64,000 nt of DNA from Sphaerisporangium sp040683095 (GCF_040683095.1 NZ_JBFBCI010000011.1:62001-126000); one strand, 5' to 3'; shown: positions 50,864-59,679, numbered from the stretch's first letter. A program made the numbers and translations. Notes: generated by a model not told the origin, from the sequence alone.

Positions 50864-52519
50864 GTGAACCCGGCGACGGCGCTCAGCGACGTCCTGGTCG
50901 ACGAGCTGGTGCGCTGCGGGCTGACCGACATCGTGCTCGCCCCCGGCTCGCGCTCCGCGCCGCTGGCCATCGCGGCGCACGCCGACTCCCGCGTCCGGCT
51001 GCACGTCCGCATCGACGAACGGTCGGCCTCCTTCCTCGCCCTCGGCCTGGCCCGCAGGTCCGAGCGGCCCGTGGCGCTGGTCTGCACCTCCGGCAGCGCC
51101 GCCGCCAACTTCCACCCGGCGGTCATCGAGGCGAGCGAGTCGGGGGTGCCGCTGCTGCTGCTGACCGCCGATCGGCCGCCCGAACTGCGTGGCACCGGCG
51201 CCAGCCAGACCATCGACCAGCTCAAGCTGTACGGGGCGTCGGTGCGCTGGTTCGCCGAGGTCGGCGTCCCCGAGGAGCGCCCCGGGCAGGTCGCCTACTG
51301 GCGCTCGCTGGCCTGCCGCGCCTACCAGCGCGCCCTCGGCCCGGGCGACCCCGGCCCCGTCCACCTCAACCTCGCCTACCGCGAGCCGCTGATCCCCGAC
51401 GGCGACACCTCCTGGTGCGAGCCGCTGGACGGCGACGCGGGCGGGCCCTGGGTGCGGGCCCGGGTGGCGCCGCCCTCGGCCGGGCTGCACGTCACCCCCA
51501 CCCGGCGGGGCGTGCTGGTCGTCGGGGACGGCGCGGTGAACGTGCGGCGGTACGTCGCCGCCGCGGGCATGGCGGGCTGGCCGGTGCTGTCGGAGCCCAG
51601 CGGCGGCGCCCGCTACGGCGACAACGCCATCTCGGCCTACCACTTCCTGCTCGGCGTCCCGGAGTTCGCCGATGCCCACATCCCCGACGTCGTGATGACG
51701 CTCGGGCGGCCGAGCCTGTCGCGCCCGCTGCTGTCCTGGCTCAAGCGGGCGCCCGAGCACGTCGTGGTCGCCCGCGACATGTCGCGCTGGCCCGACCCGA
51801 CCCGCTCGGCCACCCAGGTCGCCGAGGCCGTCGAGATCGCCGCGGCCGCCGGCGACGACGGCTGGCTGCAGTCCTGGCGCGCCGCCGACGCGGCCGCGCG
51901 GCGCGCGGTGGACGGAGTGCTGGACGACACCGGCATCAGCGAGCCCCGCCTGGCCCGGGACCTCGTCGAGCTGCTGCCCAACAACTCCCTGCTGTTCTGC
52001 GGCTCCTCCATGCCGATCCGCGACCTGGACCAGGCCATGCGGCCCCGGCGCGGCCTGCGCCTGCTCGCCAACCGCGGCGCCTCCGGCATCGACGGGCTGG
52101 TGTCCACCGCGGTCGGCGCGGCGCTCGCCCACAACGGCCCGTCCTACGCCCTGCTGGGCGACCTGACGCTGCTGCACGACCAGAACGGCCTCATCCTCGG
52201 CCCCCGCGAGCCCCGCCCCGACCTGTGCCTGGTCGTCGTCAACAACGACGGCGGCGGCATCTTCTCCCTGCTGCCCCAGGCCGGCCTGCCGGAGTCCTTC
52301 GAACGCGTCTTCGGCACCCCCCACGGCGTCGACCTGGCCTACGTCGCCGCCGCCACGGGTACGCCGCACACCCTGGTGTCCTCGATCGGCGACCTGCCCA
52401 AGGCGATCCGGGGCGAGGGCCTGCGCCTGGTGGAGGCCCGCACCGACCGCGAGGAGAACGCCCGGATCCACGCGCTGCTGCGCGACGCCGCCCACGAGGC
52501 CGTCCGCGCCGGGGGCTAG
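50864..52519 (+). CDS. menD: MenD, SEPHCHC synthase (menaquinone synthesis)
   Basis: 551 residues from GTG at 50864 (AGAGGAGGG 3-5 bases upstream). Thiamine diphosphate enzyme joining isochorismate and 2-oxoglutarate. Family motifs: VLAPGSRSAPLAIAAHAD, IDERSASFLALGLAR, CTSGSAAANFHPAVIEAS, TADRPPELRGTGASQTID, ThDP-Mg motif LLGDLTLLHDQNGLI...NNDGGGIFSLLPQ. Complete length. Divergent from menE with a 187-base shared promoter region. Confidence 0.96.
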   Translation: MNPATALSDVLVDELVRCGLTDIVLAPGSRSAPLAIAAHADSRVRLHVRIDERSASFLALGLARRSERPVALVCTSGSAAANFHPAVIEASESGVPLLLLTADRPPELRGTGASQTIDQLKLYGASVRWFAEVGVPEERPGQVAYWRSLACRAYQRALGPGDPGPVHLNLAYREPLIPDGDTSWCEPLDGDAGGPWVRARVAPPSAGLHVTPTRRGVLVVGDGAVNVRRYVAAAGMAGWPVLSEPSGGARYGDNAISAYHFLLGVPEFADAHIPDVVMTLGRPSLSRPLLSWLKRAPEHVVVARDMSRWPDPTRSATQVAEAVEIAAAAGDDGWLQSWRAADAAARRAVDGVLDDTGISEPRLARDLVELLPNNSLLFCGSSMPIRDLDQAMRPRRGLRLLANRGASGIDGLVSTAVGAALAHNGPSYALLGDLTLLHDQNGLILGPREPRPDLCLVVVNNDGGGIFSLLPQAGLPESFERVFGTPHGVDLAYVAAATGTPHTLVSSIGDLPKAIRGEGLRLVEARTDREENARIHALLRDAAHEAVRAGG

Positions 52520-52540
52520 AGCGGGCGCCCGGGCGGTGGG

Positions 52541-53185
52541 TCACGGGGCCCGGCGGGCGGAGAAGTAGGCGACCGCGCCGTCGCGGTCGACCTCGACGCG
52601 GTCGAAGCCCGCCGCCTCCAGCCAGCGGGGCAGGTCCCGGGCCGTGCCCACGGCGGCGAAGGTCCCGATCCGCTGGAAAAGCCGGATCAGCGCGTCCTGC
52701 CGCGGCCCGCCCCCGCGCACGACGGCCGTCCCGCGCAACCGGCCCCCCGGGCGCAGGACGCGGGCCATCTCGGCGAGGGCCGCCGCCGGGTCGGGGAAGC
52801 AGTGCAGGCCGAAATAGCTCAGGCACCGGTCGAACTCGCCGTCGCGCAACGGCAGGCCGGCCACGTCGCCCTGGAGGAACCGGATGCCGTGCAGGCCGCC
52901 ACGGCGTGCCCGGTCGCGGGCCCGGCGCAGCATGAGCGGCGACAGGTCCAGGGCCACGTACCCGCTCACCCCGGGTTCGAGCTTCCTGAAGGCGGTGCCC
53001 CCGCCGCACGGGACGTCCAGCACGCGGTCCCCGTCCGCCGGTTTGCGGGGGCGGTCCAGGTCACGGTAGAAACGCCGCATGTCCGCGCCCCACAGCAGCC
53101 TGCCGCCGAGCCTGCCGAGCCGTTCGTGCGCGATGCCGAAGTCGTAGATCACCGCGGTGAGCCGGGCCCGACGCCAGCCGTCCAT
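52541..53185 (-). CDS. Class I SAM-dependent methyltransferase
   Basis: 214 residues from ATG at 53185 (GGAGG 6 bases upstream). SAM motif I VLDVPCGGGTAFRKLE (Cys-Gly-Gly-Gly form), motif II VALDLSPLMLRRARDR, motif III GDVAGLPLRDGEFDRCLSYF, and FPDPAAALAEMARVLRPGGRL. UbiE/MenG-like architecture. Position next to menD makes demethylmenaquinone methylation tempting, but the sequence (PCGGGT, short C-terminus) is also that of many generic methyltransferases. I leave the substrate open. Confidence 0.75.
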   Translation of the reverse strand: MDGWRRARLTAVIYDFGIAHERLGRLGGRLLWGADMRRFYRDLDRPRKPADGDRVLDVPCGGGTAFRKLEPGVSGYVALDLSPLMLRRARDRARRGGLHGIRFLQGDVAGLPLRDGEFDRCLSYFGLHCFPDPAAALAEMARVLRPGGRLRGTAVVRGGGPRQDALIRLFQRIGTFAAVGTARDLPRWLEAAGFDRVEVDRDGAVAYFSARRAP

Positions 53186-53306
53186 GAGCAACCTCCACGC
53201 CACGCCCTGCCTATGCCCCGGAGACCGGCGATTCTTACGTCACGCGTAGGTCAGATCTCCTTGAGTATGTAAAACCCGTTTCATCCCACGACATAGGGTG
53301 TGAGTC

Positions 53307-53963
53307 ATGCATGTCGAGGAGTGGCTCCAGGCGATCCCCGCGATCTGGGTCTACGTGATCGTAGGCGGCGTCATCGGCCTGGAGAGCCTGGGCATCCCGC
53401 TGCCCGGGGAGGTCGTCCTGGTCAGCGCCGCCCTGATGGCAGCCCACCACGCCGTCAGCCCGGTGTGGGTGGCGGTGTGCGCGAGCGCGGGCGCGATCAT
53501 CGGCGACTCCATCGGCTACGCCATCGGCCGCAAGGGCGGGCAGCCGCTGTTCGACCGCCTGTCCCGGCGCTTCCCCAAGCACTTCGGCCCCGCCCACGTC
53601 GCCAAGGCCCGGCAGGCGTTCGACCGGTGGGGCATGTGGGCCGTCTTCATCGGCCGCTTCATCGCCCTGCTGCGCATCCTGGCCGGTCCGCTGGCGGGCG
53701 CGCTGCACATGCCGTACTGGCGCTTCCTGGTCGCCAACGTGCTGGGCGGCATCACCTGGGCCGCCGGCACGACGGGCGTCATCTACTACCTCGGCATGGC
53801 GGCCGACCGCTGGCTGAAGGGCTTCTCCTGGGTGGCGCTCGTCGTCGCCCTCCTGTTCGGCATCGGCACCACGCTGTTCCTCAGGCGCCGCGCGGCCCGG
53901 CTGGCGGAACCCGCGGCGGGGGACGCCGATCAGCGCTCGATGAGCGTGACCTCCAGCGAGTAG
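53307..53963 (+). CDS. DedA-family membrane protein
   Basis: 218 residues, ATG start. Family motifs: IGLESLGIPLPGEVVLVSAA (E...P-x-P(G/S)E), AGAIIGDSIGYAIGRKGGQP, FDRWGMWAVFIGRFIALLRI (R-F-x-P/A-x-x-R), ILAGPLAGALHMPYWRFL. Four to six helices. DedA proteins support lipid-carrier (undecaprenyl phosphate or PE) flipping and envelope stability. Its 3' end overlaps the GntR gene's 3' end by 34 bases in opposite orientation. Confidence 0.92.
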   Translation: MHVEEWLQAIPAIWVYVIVGGVIGLESLGIPLPGEVVLVSAALMAAHHAVSPVWVAVCASAGAIIGDSIGYAIGRKGGQPLFDRLSRRFPKHFGPAHVAKARQAFDRWGMWAVFIGRFIALLRILAGPLAGALHMPYWRFLVANVLGGITWAAGTTGVIYYLGMAADRWLKGFSWVALVVALLFGIGTTLFLRRRAARLAEPAAGDADQRSMSVTSSE

Positions 53964-54667
53964 TGCGAGGCCCGGTAGACGTGCGAGCCGTGCTCCACGG
54001 CCCTGCCCTGGTCGTCGTAGGTCGTGCGCACCATCGTGAGCAGTGGCGCGCCCCGGCGCTCGTCCAGCAGCCGGGCCTCGGCCGGGGTGGCGGCCCGCGC
54101 GCCGATGCGCTGGTTGGCCACCCGCATCCGCACCCCCGCCGCCCGCAGCAGCTCGTACAGCCCCCGCTCGGCCAGGGCCTCGGACGTCAGGCCCGCCACG
54201 GCCGGCAGCCAGTTGTGCAGCAGGGCCAGGGGCTCGCCGGCCGCGTAGCGCACCCGCTCCAGGCGCAGCACCTCGGTGCCCGCCGGGACGCCGAGGACGC
54301 CCGCGATCTCCTCGTCCGCGCCCACCGGCCGCAGCGACAGCACGCGGGTGGTCGGCTCCTGGCCGGCGCGGCGCAGGTCGTCGTACAGGCTGGTGAGCTC
54401 GACCGAGCGCTTGACCTGGCCGTGCACCACCTGGGTGCCGACGCCGCGCTTGCGGACGAGCAGCCCCTTGTCCACCAGGTACTGGATCGCCTGGCGGATC
54501 GTCGGACGCGAGAGCCCGAGCCGGTCGGCCAGCAGGATCTCGTTGTCGAGCCGGGCGCCGGGCGCGAGGTCGCCGCGCCGGATCGCCTCGGCGATCTGCT
54601 CGGCCACCTGGAAGTACAGCGGAACGGGACTTGAGCGATCGAGATCGATGTCGAGTCGAGTGCCCAT
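53930..54667 (-). CDS. GntR/UTRA-family transcriptional regulator
   Basis: 245 residues from ATG at 54667 (GGGAGAAGG just upstream). GntR winged helix: SSPVPLYFQVAEQIAEAIRR, GDLAPGARLDNEILLADRLG, LSRPTIRQAIQYLVDKGLLV. UTRA effector domain: VLSLRPVGADEEIAGVLGVP, GTEVLRLERVRYAAGEPLAL. HutC/NagR-type, usually sensing sugars or their phosphates. CGGACATC/GATGTCCG lies 45 bases upstream, suggesting autoregulation. The sugar ABC operon begins 0.9 kb away and could be a target. Confidence 0.88.
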   Translation of the reverse strand: MGTRLDIDLDRSSPVPLYFQVAEQIAEAIRRGDLAPGARLDNEILLADRLGLSRPTIRQAIQYLVDKGLLVRKRGVGTQVVHGQVKRSVELTSLYDDLRRAGQEPTTRVLSLRPVGADEEIAGVLGVPAGTEVLRLERVRYAAGEPLALLHNWLPAVAGLTSEALAERGLYELLRAAGVRMRVANQRIGARAATPAEARLLDERRGAPLLTMVRTTYDDQGRAVEHGSHVYRASHYSLEVTLIER

Positions 54668-54711
54668 GCCTTCTCCCGGCTCCGTTCCAGATCGCTGAGG
54701 GACCAGGGTAG

Positions 54712-54729
54712 CGGACATCAAGATGTCCG
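54712..54729 (-). promoter_or_regulatory. Operator of the GntR gene
   Basis: Perfect 8-bp inverted repeat CGGACATC (54712-54719) / GATGTCCG (54722-54729) with spacer AA, in the promoter region of the gntR gene. Confidence 0.55.
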
Positions 54730-54923
54730 GACAAAAACGCCGCCGTGCGGGCGGACCGACCGTGATGCCGGCGAGTCATGCCACACCCCGCACAGTGAGA
54801 TGTTTTCACGTACAGTCGCCAATCGCGTGCGCTCCGTCACGTGGTGGCGCTAGTCTTCGGGTGTGGAGGGAATGAAGATGTCATCGACTGAGCTTGAACT
54901 GCGCATTGCCGAGGTCGACGTCC

Positions 54924-55322
54924 ATGCTCGGCTCCGTGCGTGATCAGGCCGTGGCCGCGTCCTACGTGGCCGGTCAGGCGTCGGGCAGGGCCGAGGCCGC
55001 GAGCGGCCTCTACATGGCCGTGGTCGACGATCTGAAGGGAATCCGTGTGCAGCAGAACCTGCACACGGTGACCCTCGCCCAGCACTCGAAGATCCTGGAC
55101 GGCCTCGCCACGACCGTCCACGAGCACACGAGAACTCTGGAGGAGCACACGAAGAAGCTGGACGGGCTCACGACCAGGGTGGACGGGCTTACGGCAACGG
55201 TGGGCGGGCTCACGACCACGGTAGACGGGCTCGCGACCACCGTGGGCGGGCACACGAAGAAACTGGATGAGCAGGGCACGAAGCTCGACGAGATCCTCGA
55301 CATCGTGCGCACGTTGAAGTAG
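54924..55322 (+). CDS. Coiled-coil heptad-repeat protein, possibly frameshifted at the N-terminus
   Basis: About 132 residues from ATG at 54924. The C-terminal half is a regular heptad array (HTKKLDG, LTTRVDG, LTATVGG, LTTTVDG, LATTVGG, HTKKLDE, QGTKLDE) encoded by roughly 21-base DNA repeats, 55150-55300. Upstream, a better start (ATG 54878, GGAGGG 7 bases before it) opens a 21-residue frame MSSTELELRIAEVDVHARLR-A that stops at 54943 in a different frame. It looks like the natural N-terminus, so either one frameshift or coupled translation is implied. Predicted trimeric or dimeric coiled coil; no known family. A terminator follows. Confidence 0.6.
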   Translation: MLGSVRDQAVAASYVAGQASGRAEAASGLYMAVVDDLKGIRVQQNLHTVTLAQHSKILDGLATTVHEHTRTLEEHTKKLDGLTTRVDGLTATVGGLTTTVDGLATTVGGHTKKLDEQGTKLDEILDIVRTLK

Positions 55323-55339
55323 ACCCGGCAATGCTCCCG

Positions 55340-55363
55340 GCCCGGCGAGATGGTTCGCCGGGC
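55340..55363 (+). terminator. Terminator after the coiled-coil gene
   Basis: Perfect 9-bp stem GCCCGGCGA (55340-55348) / TCGCCGGGC (55355-55363), 6-base loop, followed by TTTCTTC. Confidence 0.75.
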
Positions 55364-55406
55364 TTTCTTCGTGCCCGGGGTGGTCCGCCGGGGTACCGGG
55401 GGATCG

Positions 55407-55503
55407 ATTTGTCAGTATGTCCTGACAAATCTTAAGGCGGCATACCCAATACATCCGAATGTCACGACAAATAATTGACAGCGAGGTTACACGAGGTTAC
55501 AAA
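55407..55503 (+). promoter_or_regulatory. Promoter and operator of the sugar ABC operon
   Basis: Inverted repeat ATTTGTCAG (55407-55415) / CTGACAAAT (55422-55430), spacer TATGTC. A partial copy of the half-site (GACAAAT, 55466-55472) lies next to a strong promoter: TTGACA (55475-55480), 17-base spacer, TACAAA (55498-55503). The spacer contains the direct repeat CGAGGTTACA twice in tandem (55482-55491, 55492-55501). Start codon of the first gene at 55556. Confidence 0.75.
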
Positions 55504-55555
55504 CGCTGACATGCGGCCGATCACCGTCCCCCCAGGACGGAGCGGGAGGTAACCA

Positions 55556-56545
55556 ATGACGCGTGTCACACGACTGATCACGGCGGCGGTGCTGGGAGCG
55601 CTGGTGCTGGGCGGATGCTCCGGCGAGAACGGCGGCGGGCAGGCGAGCGCCTCCGCGTCGTCCACCGGCGGGCAGGCGGGGACGGGCGGCGGAACTTACG
55701 CCGTCATCACGCACGGCGCGCCCGGCGACCCCTTCTGGGACGTCGTCAAGAACGGCGCCGAGGCGGCGGGCAAGCGGTACGGCGCCGCGGTCACCTACCA
55801 GGGCGACGGCGACCCCGCCAAGCAGGCCCAGCTCATCGACCAGGCGGTCAGCCAGAAGGCCGACGGCCTGGTCGTCTCGATGGCCAACCCCGACGCGCTG
55901 CGCGAGTCCGTCACCAAGGCCGTCGCCGCCAAGATCCCCGTCATCACCATCAACTCCGGCGGCGACAGCTCCAAGGAGTTCGGCGCGATCACCCACGTCG
56001 GCCAGTCCGAGGAGGTCGCGGGGCGCGGCGCGGGCGAGAAGCTCAAGGCCGAGGGCGTGACCAAGCTGCTGTGCGTCATCCACGAGGCCGGCAACGTCGG
56101 CCTTGACCAGCGGTGCAACGGCGCCACGGCCACGCTGGGCGGCACCGTCGAGCGCCTGCAGGTGGACGTGAGCAACCTCGCCGACGCCACCTCCAAGATC
56201 AAGGCCAGGTTGCAGGCCGACACCTCCGTCAACGGCGTGCTGACGCTGAACCCCGCGATCGCCGTCGCCGCCCGCGAGGCCATCGCCGACGGCAGGTCGA
56301 AAGCGAAGCTCGCCACCTTCGACCTGTCGGCGGATGTCGTCGACTCCATCCAGACCGGGCAGATCCTCTTCGCGGTCGACCAGCAGCAGTACCTGCAGGG
56401 CTGGCTGCCGATCACCTTCCTCTACCTGTACAAGAACAACCTCAACACCGTCGGCGGCGGCCTGCCGGTGAACACCGGGCCGGGCTTCGTCACCAAGGAC
56501 AACGCCGCCCAGGTCGCCGAGCTGGCCCTGGAGGGCACCCGGTGA
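55556..56545 (+). CDS. Sugar-binding lipoprotein of an ABC importer (ribose/fructose type)
   Basis: 329 residues, ATG behind GGAGG. Lipoprotein signal with lipobox LVLGGC (Cys21) and a Ser/Gly-rich tether. Type I periplasmic-binding fold: ITHGAPGDPFWDVVKNGAEA, KQAQLIDQAVSQKADGLVVS, VITINSGGDSSKEFGAITHV, GRGAGEKL, LFAVDQQQYLQGWLPITFLY. This is the RbsB/FrcB/inositol-binding class. First of a three-gene operon, overlapping the permease (GTGA). Ligand not assignable; fructose, ribose or a cyclitol are typical. Confidence 0.9.
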   Translation: MTRVTRLITAAVLGALVLGGCSGENGGGQASASASSTGGQAGTGGGTYAVITHGAPGDPFWDVVKNGAEAAGKRYGAAVTYQGDGDPAKQAQLIDQAVSQKADGLVVSMANPDALRESVTKAVAAKIPVITINSGGDSSKEFGAITHVGQSEEVAGRGAGEKLKAEGVTKLLCVIHEAGNVGLDQRCNGATATLGGTVERLQVDVSNLADATSKIKARLQADTSVNGVLTLNPAIAVAAREAIADGRSKAKLATFDLSADVVDSIQTGQILFAVDQQQYLQGWLPITFLYLYKNNLNTVGGGLPVNTGPGFVTKDNAAQVAELALEGTR

Positions 56546-57576
56546 CCAGCGTCCCCGCCGACGAGCGGCTCGCGGGCGCCGGCGTGCTCCGGCGCCTGCT
56601 GGTCCGCCCCGAGCTCGGCTCGGTGGTCGGGGCCCTGGCCGTGTTCGCGTTCTTCTCCTCCCGGTCGGCGGTCTTCCGTTCGGCCGACGGCGTCGCCAAC
56701 TGGCTCGACCCGGCCTCCACCCTCGGCATCATGGCGGTCGCCATCGCCCTGCTGATGATCGGCGGCGAGTTCGACCTGTCGGCGGGCGTGCTGACCGGCA
56801 CGACCGGACTGGTCATGGTGACGCTGGCCACCCGGTTCGGCTGGAACGTGTGGCTCGCCATGCTCGCCGGCCTGGTCCCGGCGCTGGCGATCGGCTTTCT
56901 CAACGGGCTGCTGGTCGTGCGCACCAGGCTGCCGAGCTTCATCGTCACGCTCGGCACGTTCCTGATGCTGCAAGGGCTCAACCTCGGCCTCACCAAGGCG
57001 ATCACCGGCACCGTGCAGGTGAGCGGGCTGCGCCGGGCCGAGGGGTACGAGGGGGCCCGCGCGGTGCTGGCCGGGTCGGTCACGGCCGGTGGGGTCGACT
57101 TCCGCGTCGCGATCTTCTGGTGGCTGGCGGTCACGGCCCTGGCCACCTGGGTGCTGATGCGCACCAGGGCCGGGAACTGGATCTTCGCGATCGGCGGCGA
57201 CGAGCGGGCGGCGCGGGCCGTCGGCGTCCCGGCCGCCCGCGTGAAGATCGGCCTGTTCATGACCACGGCCACCGCCGCCTGGCTGGTCGGCTCGATCACG
57301 GCCCTGCGCTTCGGCTCGGTGCAGGCCGGCACGGGCATCGGCCAGGAGTTCATCTACATCATCGCCGCGGTGATCGGCGGATGCCTGCTGACCGGCGGGT
57401 ACGGCTCGGCGGTCGGCGCATCGATCGGCGCGCTGATCTTCGGGATGGCCGACAAGGGCATCGTGTTCGCCGGTTGGGACGCCGACTGGTTCAAGTTCTT
57501 CCTGGGCGCCATGCTCCTGCTGGCCACGCTCGCCAACAGCCTGGTGCGCCGCTACGCCGAGGAGGCGCGACGATGA
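56542..57576 (+). CDS. Sugar ABC transporter permease (RbsC/FrcC type)
   Basis: 344 residues, GTG overlapping the upstream stop. Nine or ten membrane helices. Family features: LGIMAVAIALLMIGGEFDLS, FIVTLGTFLMLQGLNLGL, WIFAIGGDERAARAVGVPAA, the ATPase-contact loop (GGNxxAAxxxGI form), and AAVIGGCLLTGGYGSAVGA. Carries a single permease of the homodimer type. Overlaps the ATPase gene (ATGA). Confidence 0.9.
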   Translation: MTSVPADERLAGAGVLRRLLVRPELGSVVGALAVFAFFSSRSAVFRSADGVANWLDPASTLGIMAVAIALLMIGGEFDLSAGVLTGTTGLVMVTLATRFGWNVWLAMLAGLVPALAIGFLNGLLVVRTRLPSFIVTLGTFLMLQGLNLGLTKAITGTVQVSGLRRAEGYEGARAVLAGSVTAGGVDFRVAIFWWLAVTALATWVLMRTRAGNWIFAIGGDERAARAVGVPAARVKIGLFMTTATAAWLVGSITALRFGSVQAGTGIGQEFIYIIAAVIGGCLLTGGYGSAVGASIGALIFGMADKGIVFAGWDADWFKFFLGAMLLLATLANSLVRRYAEEARR

Positions 57577-58412
57577 CCGTTCCCTCCCCGGCGCCCCCCG
57601 CCCCGCCCCTGCTGGAGGCGCGCGAGGTCGGCAAGGTGTTCGGCAACGTGATCGCCCTGCGCGGCGTGTCGATGGTGCTGCGCGCGGGCGAGGTGACCTG
57701 CGTGCTCGGCGACAACGGCGCCGGCAAGTCGACCCTCATCAAGATCCTCGCCGGGGTGCACGCCCACGACAGCGGGGAGTACCTGGTGGACGGCTCGCCG
57801 GTGCGCCTGGGCGGGCCGCGCGAGGCGCTGGACCGCGGCATCGCCACCGTGTATCAGGACCTGGCGATGATCCCGCTGATGTCGGTGTGGCGGAACTTCT
57901 TCCTCGGTTCGGAGCCGGTCACCGGCCCGCTGCGCCGCTTCGACGTGGCGCGGGCCAAGCGGGTCGCCCGCGAGGAACTGCGCGGCATGGGCATCGACAT
58001 CCGCGACGTGGACCAGCCGGTGGGCACGCTGTCCGGCGGCGAGCGCCAGTCGGTCGCCATCGCCCGGGCGGTCCATTTCGGGGCGAGGGCGCTGATCCTG
58101 GACGAGCCGACCTCGGCGCTCGGCGTCAAGCAGGCCGGCGTGGTGCTGCGCCACATCGCCCGCGCGCGGGACCGCGGCCTCGGCGTGGTGTTCATCACCC
58201 ACAACCCCCACCACGCCTACCCCGTCGGTGACCGCTTCCTGGTCCTCAACCGCGGGACGAGCCTCGGCCGGTTCGCCAAGGCGGACATCACCAGAGAGGA
58301 GCTGACGTCCCTGATGGCCGGCGGCGCCGAACTCGACCACCTCACCCACGAACTCGCCCACGAACCAGGCCGCGACGGCCCGGCGACGGCCCCCGCCCCC
58401 GGGACGTCCTGA
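57573..58412 (+). CDS. Sugar ABC transporter ATPase, single-domain (FrcA type)
   Basis: 279 residues. One nucleotide-binding domain only, in contrast to the duplicated RbsA; such single-domain ATPases (FrcA, fructose) pair with RbsC-type permeases. Motifs intact: Walker A LGDNGAGKSTLIKIL, Q-loop ATVYQDLAM, signature LSGGERQSVAIARAV, Walker B ALILDEPTSALG, H-loop VFITHNPHHA. The C-terminal tail is His/Pro-rich. Last gene of the operon; a hairpin follows. Confidence 0.92.
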   Translation: MTVPSPAPPAPPLLEAREVGKVFGNVIALRGVSMVLRAGEVTCVLGDNGAGKSTLIKILAGVHAHDSGEYLVDGSPVRLGGPREALDRGIATVYQDLAMIPLMSVWRNFFLGSEPVTGPLRRFDVARAKRVAREELRGMGIDIRDVDQPVGTLSGGERQSVAIARAVHFGARALILDEPTSALGVKQAGVVLRHIARARDRGLGVVFITHNPHHAYPVGDRFLVLNRGTSLGRFAKADITREELTSLMAGGAELDHLTHELAHEPGRDGPATAPAPGTS

Positions 58413-58420
58413 CACCTCGG

Positions 58421-58449
58421 CCGGCGGGCCGCGGACGGCCGCCCGCCGG
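58421..58449. terminator. Bidirectional terminator between the ABC operon and menF
   Basis: Perfect 9-bp stem CCGGCGGGC (58421-58429) / GCCCGCCGG (58441-58449), abutting the menF stop codon at 58450. Confidence 0.65.
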
Positions 58450-59679
58450 TCAGCCCTCCAGGGCGAAGCGCATCACGCGGAACTTGGCCTGGGCCTCGGC
58501 GAGTTCGGCCTCGGGGTCGGAGCCGCCCATGATGCCGCAGCCGGCGAACAGCCGCGCCCGGCGGCCCTCGACGTAGGCGCAGCGCAGCGCGATGCCCCAC
58601 TCGCCGTCGCCGCGGGCGTCGATCCAGCCGACCGGCCCGGCGTACCCGGCGCGGTCCATGCCCTCCAGTTCGCGGATCACCTCCAGCGCCACCGGCGTCG
58701 GCGTGCCGCCGACGGCCGCCGTGGGGTGCATGGCCGCGACCACGTCCAGCACCGACGCCCCGGCCGCGAGCCGCCCCCGCACGCGGGTGGCCAGGTGCTG
58801 CACGTTGGGCAGCACCAGCAGCTCCGGCTCCTCGGGCACCGACAGCGACGCGCACAGCGGCGTCAGCGCGTCGCGCACCGAGGCGACGGCGCAGGCGTGC
58901 TCGTGGCGGTCCTTGGCGGAGGCGAACAGCGCCTCGGCCTGGGCGCGGTCCCCGGCCGGGGTGGCGCCCCGGTAGGTCGTGCCGGCCAGCACCAGCGACT
59001 CGATCGACTCGCCGGTGTGCCGGACCAGCAGCTCAGGCGTGGCGCCGACCAGCCCGGCGCACGAGAAGGTGTAGCAGTCGGGGTAGGCGCGGGCCAGGCG
59101 CTCCAGCAGGACGCGCGGGTCGATCTCGCGCTCGGCCGTGGCGAGAAGGTCGCGGGCCAGCACGACCTTCTCCAGCCTGCCCGCCCGGATGTCCTTCACC
59201 GCCCGCGCCACGGCGTGCTGCCAGCCGGGCGCCGACAGCGACCCGTCTCCGTACACCACCCGGCCGGGCGGCACGGCGGGCGTCATGAGGTCGATGGGCG
59301 GCTCGCCGACCGTGGTCAGCCAGGCGCGGCCGTCCCTGCGGCCGAGCACCACGCGCGGCACCACCAGCACCGACCCGGCGGCGTCGGGGTCGAAGGTGAA
59401 GGACCCGAAGGCGACCGGCCCCGACCCGGGCACGTGCACGTCGTCGTCGATGTGGGCCTCGCCGAACACCTCGGCCAGCCAGCGCCGCGCCCACTCGAAG
59501 CGGCCCGCGCCGGGCGGGACGGAGACCCGGGCGGCCTCGCCCCAGGCCACCAGCCCTTCGCCCTGGTGCACCCAGGCGTAGGGCGGGGCCTGCGGCAGTC
59601 GCGCGATCAGATCTTCCGCGTGATGGACGGGGACGCTGCGAACCAGCGGGGGGCGGGTTATCCCGAGCGCGACACTCAC
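58450..59679 (-). CDS. menF: Isochorismate synthase (menaquinone branch)
   Basis: 409 residues from GTG at 59679 (AAGGTGGG 5-6 bases upstream). Chorismate-binding fold: RAGRLEKVVLARDLLATAER, TFSCAGLVGATPELLVRHTG, the catalytic region LAGTTYRGATPAGD, KDRHEHACAVASVRDALTPL, HPTAAVGGTPTPVALEVIRE, CGIMGGSDPEAELAE with metal-binding Glu. EntC/MenF type (has the Ala/Gly-rich HPTAAVGG typical of isochorismate synthases). Makes isochorismate for MenD, whose gene lies 6 kb away; salicylate or siderophore use is possible but no such genes are here. Confidence 0.9.
   Translation of the reverse strand: MSVALGITRPPLVRSVPVHHAEDLIARLPQAPPYAWVHQGEGLVAWGEAARVSVPPGAGRFEWARRWLAEVFGEAHIDDDVHVPGSGPVAFGSFTFDPDAAGSVLVVPRVVLGRRDGRAWLTTVGEPPIDLMTPAVPPGRVVYGDGSLSAPGWQHAVARAVKDIRAGRLEKVVLARDLLATAEREIDPRVLLERLARAYPDCYTFSCAGLVGATPELLVRHTGESIESLVLAGTTYRGATPAGDRAQAEALFASAKDRHEHACAVASVRDALTPLCASLSVPEEPELLVLPNVQHLATRVRGRLAAGASVLDVVAAMHPTAAVGGTPTPVALEVIRELEGMDRAGYAGPVGWIDARGDGEWGIALRCAYVEGRRARLFAGCGIMGGSDPEAELAEAQAKFRVMRFALEG

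Noticed and set aside
52541..53185. Naming the methyltransferase menG/ubiE because it follows menD.
   Set aside because: Motifs fit many class I methyltransferases, and it is on the opposite strand to menD; context alone is not enough.
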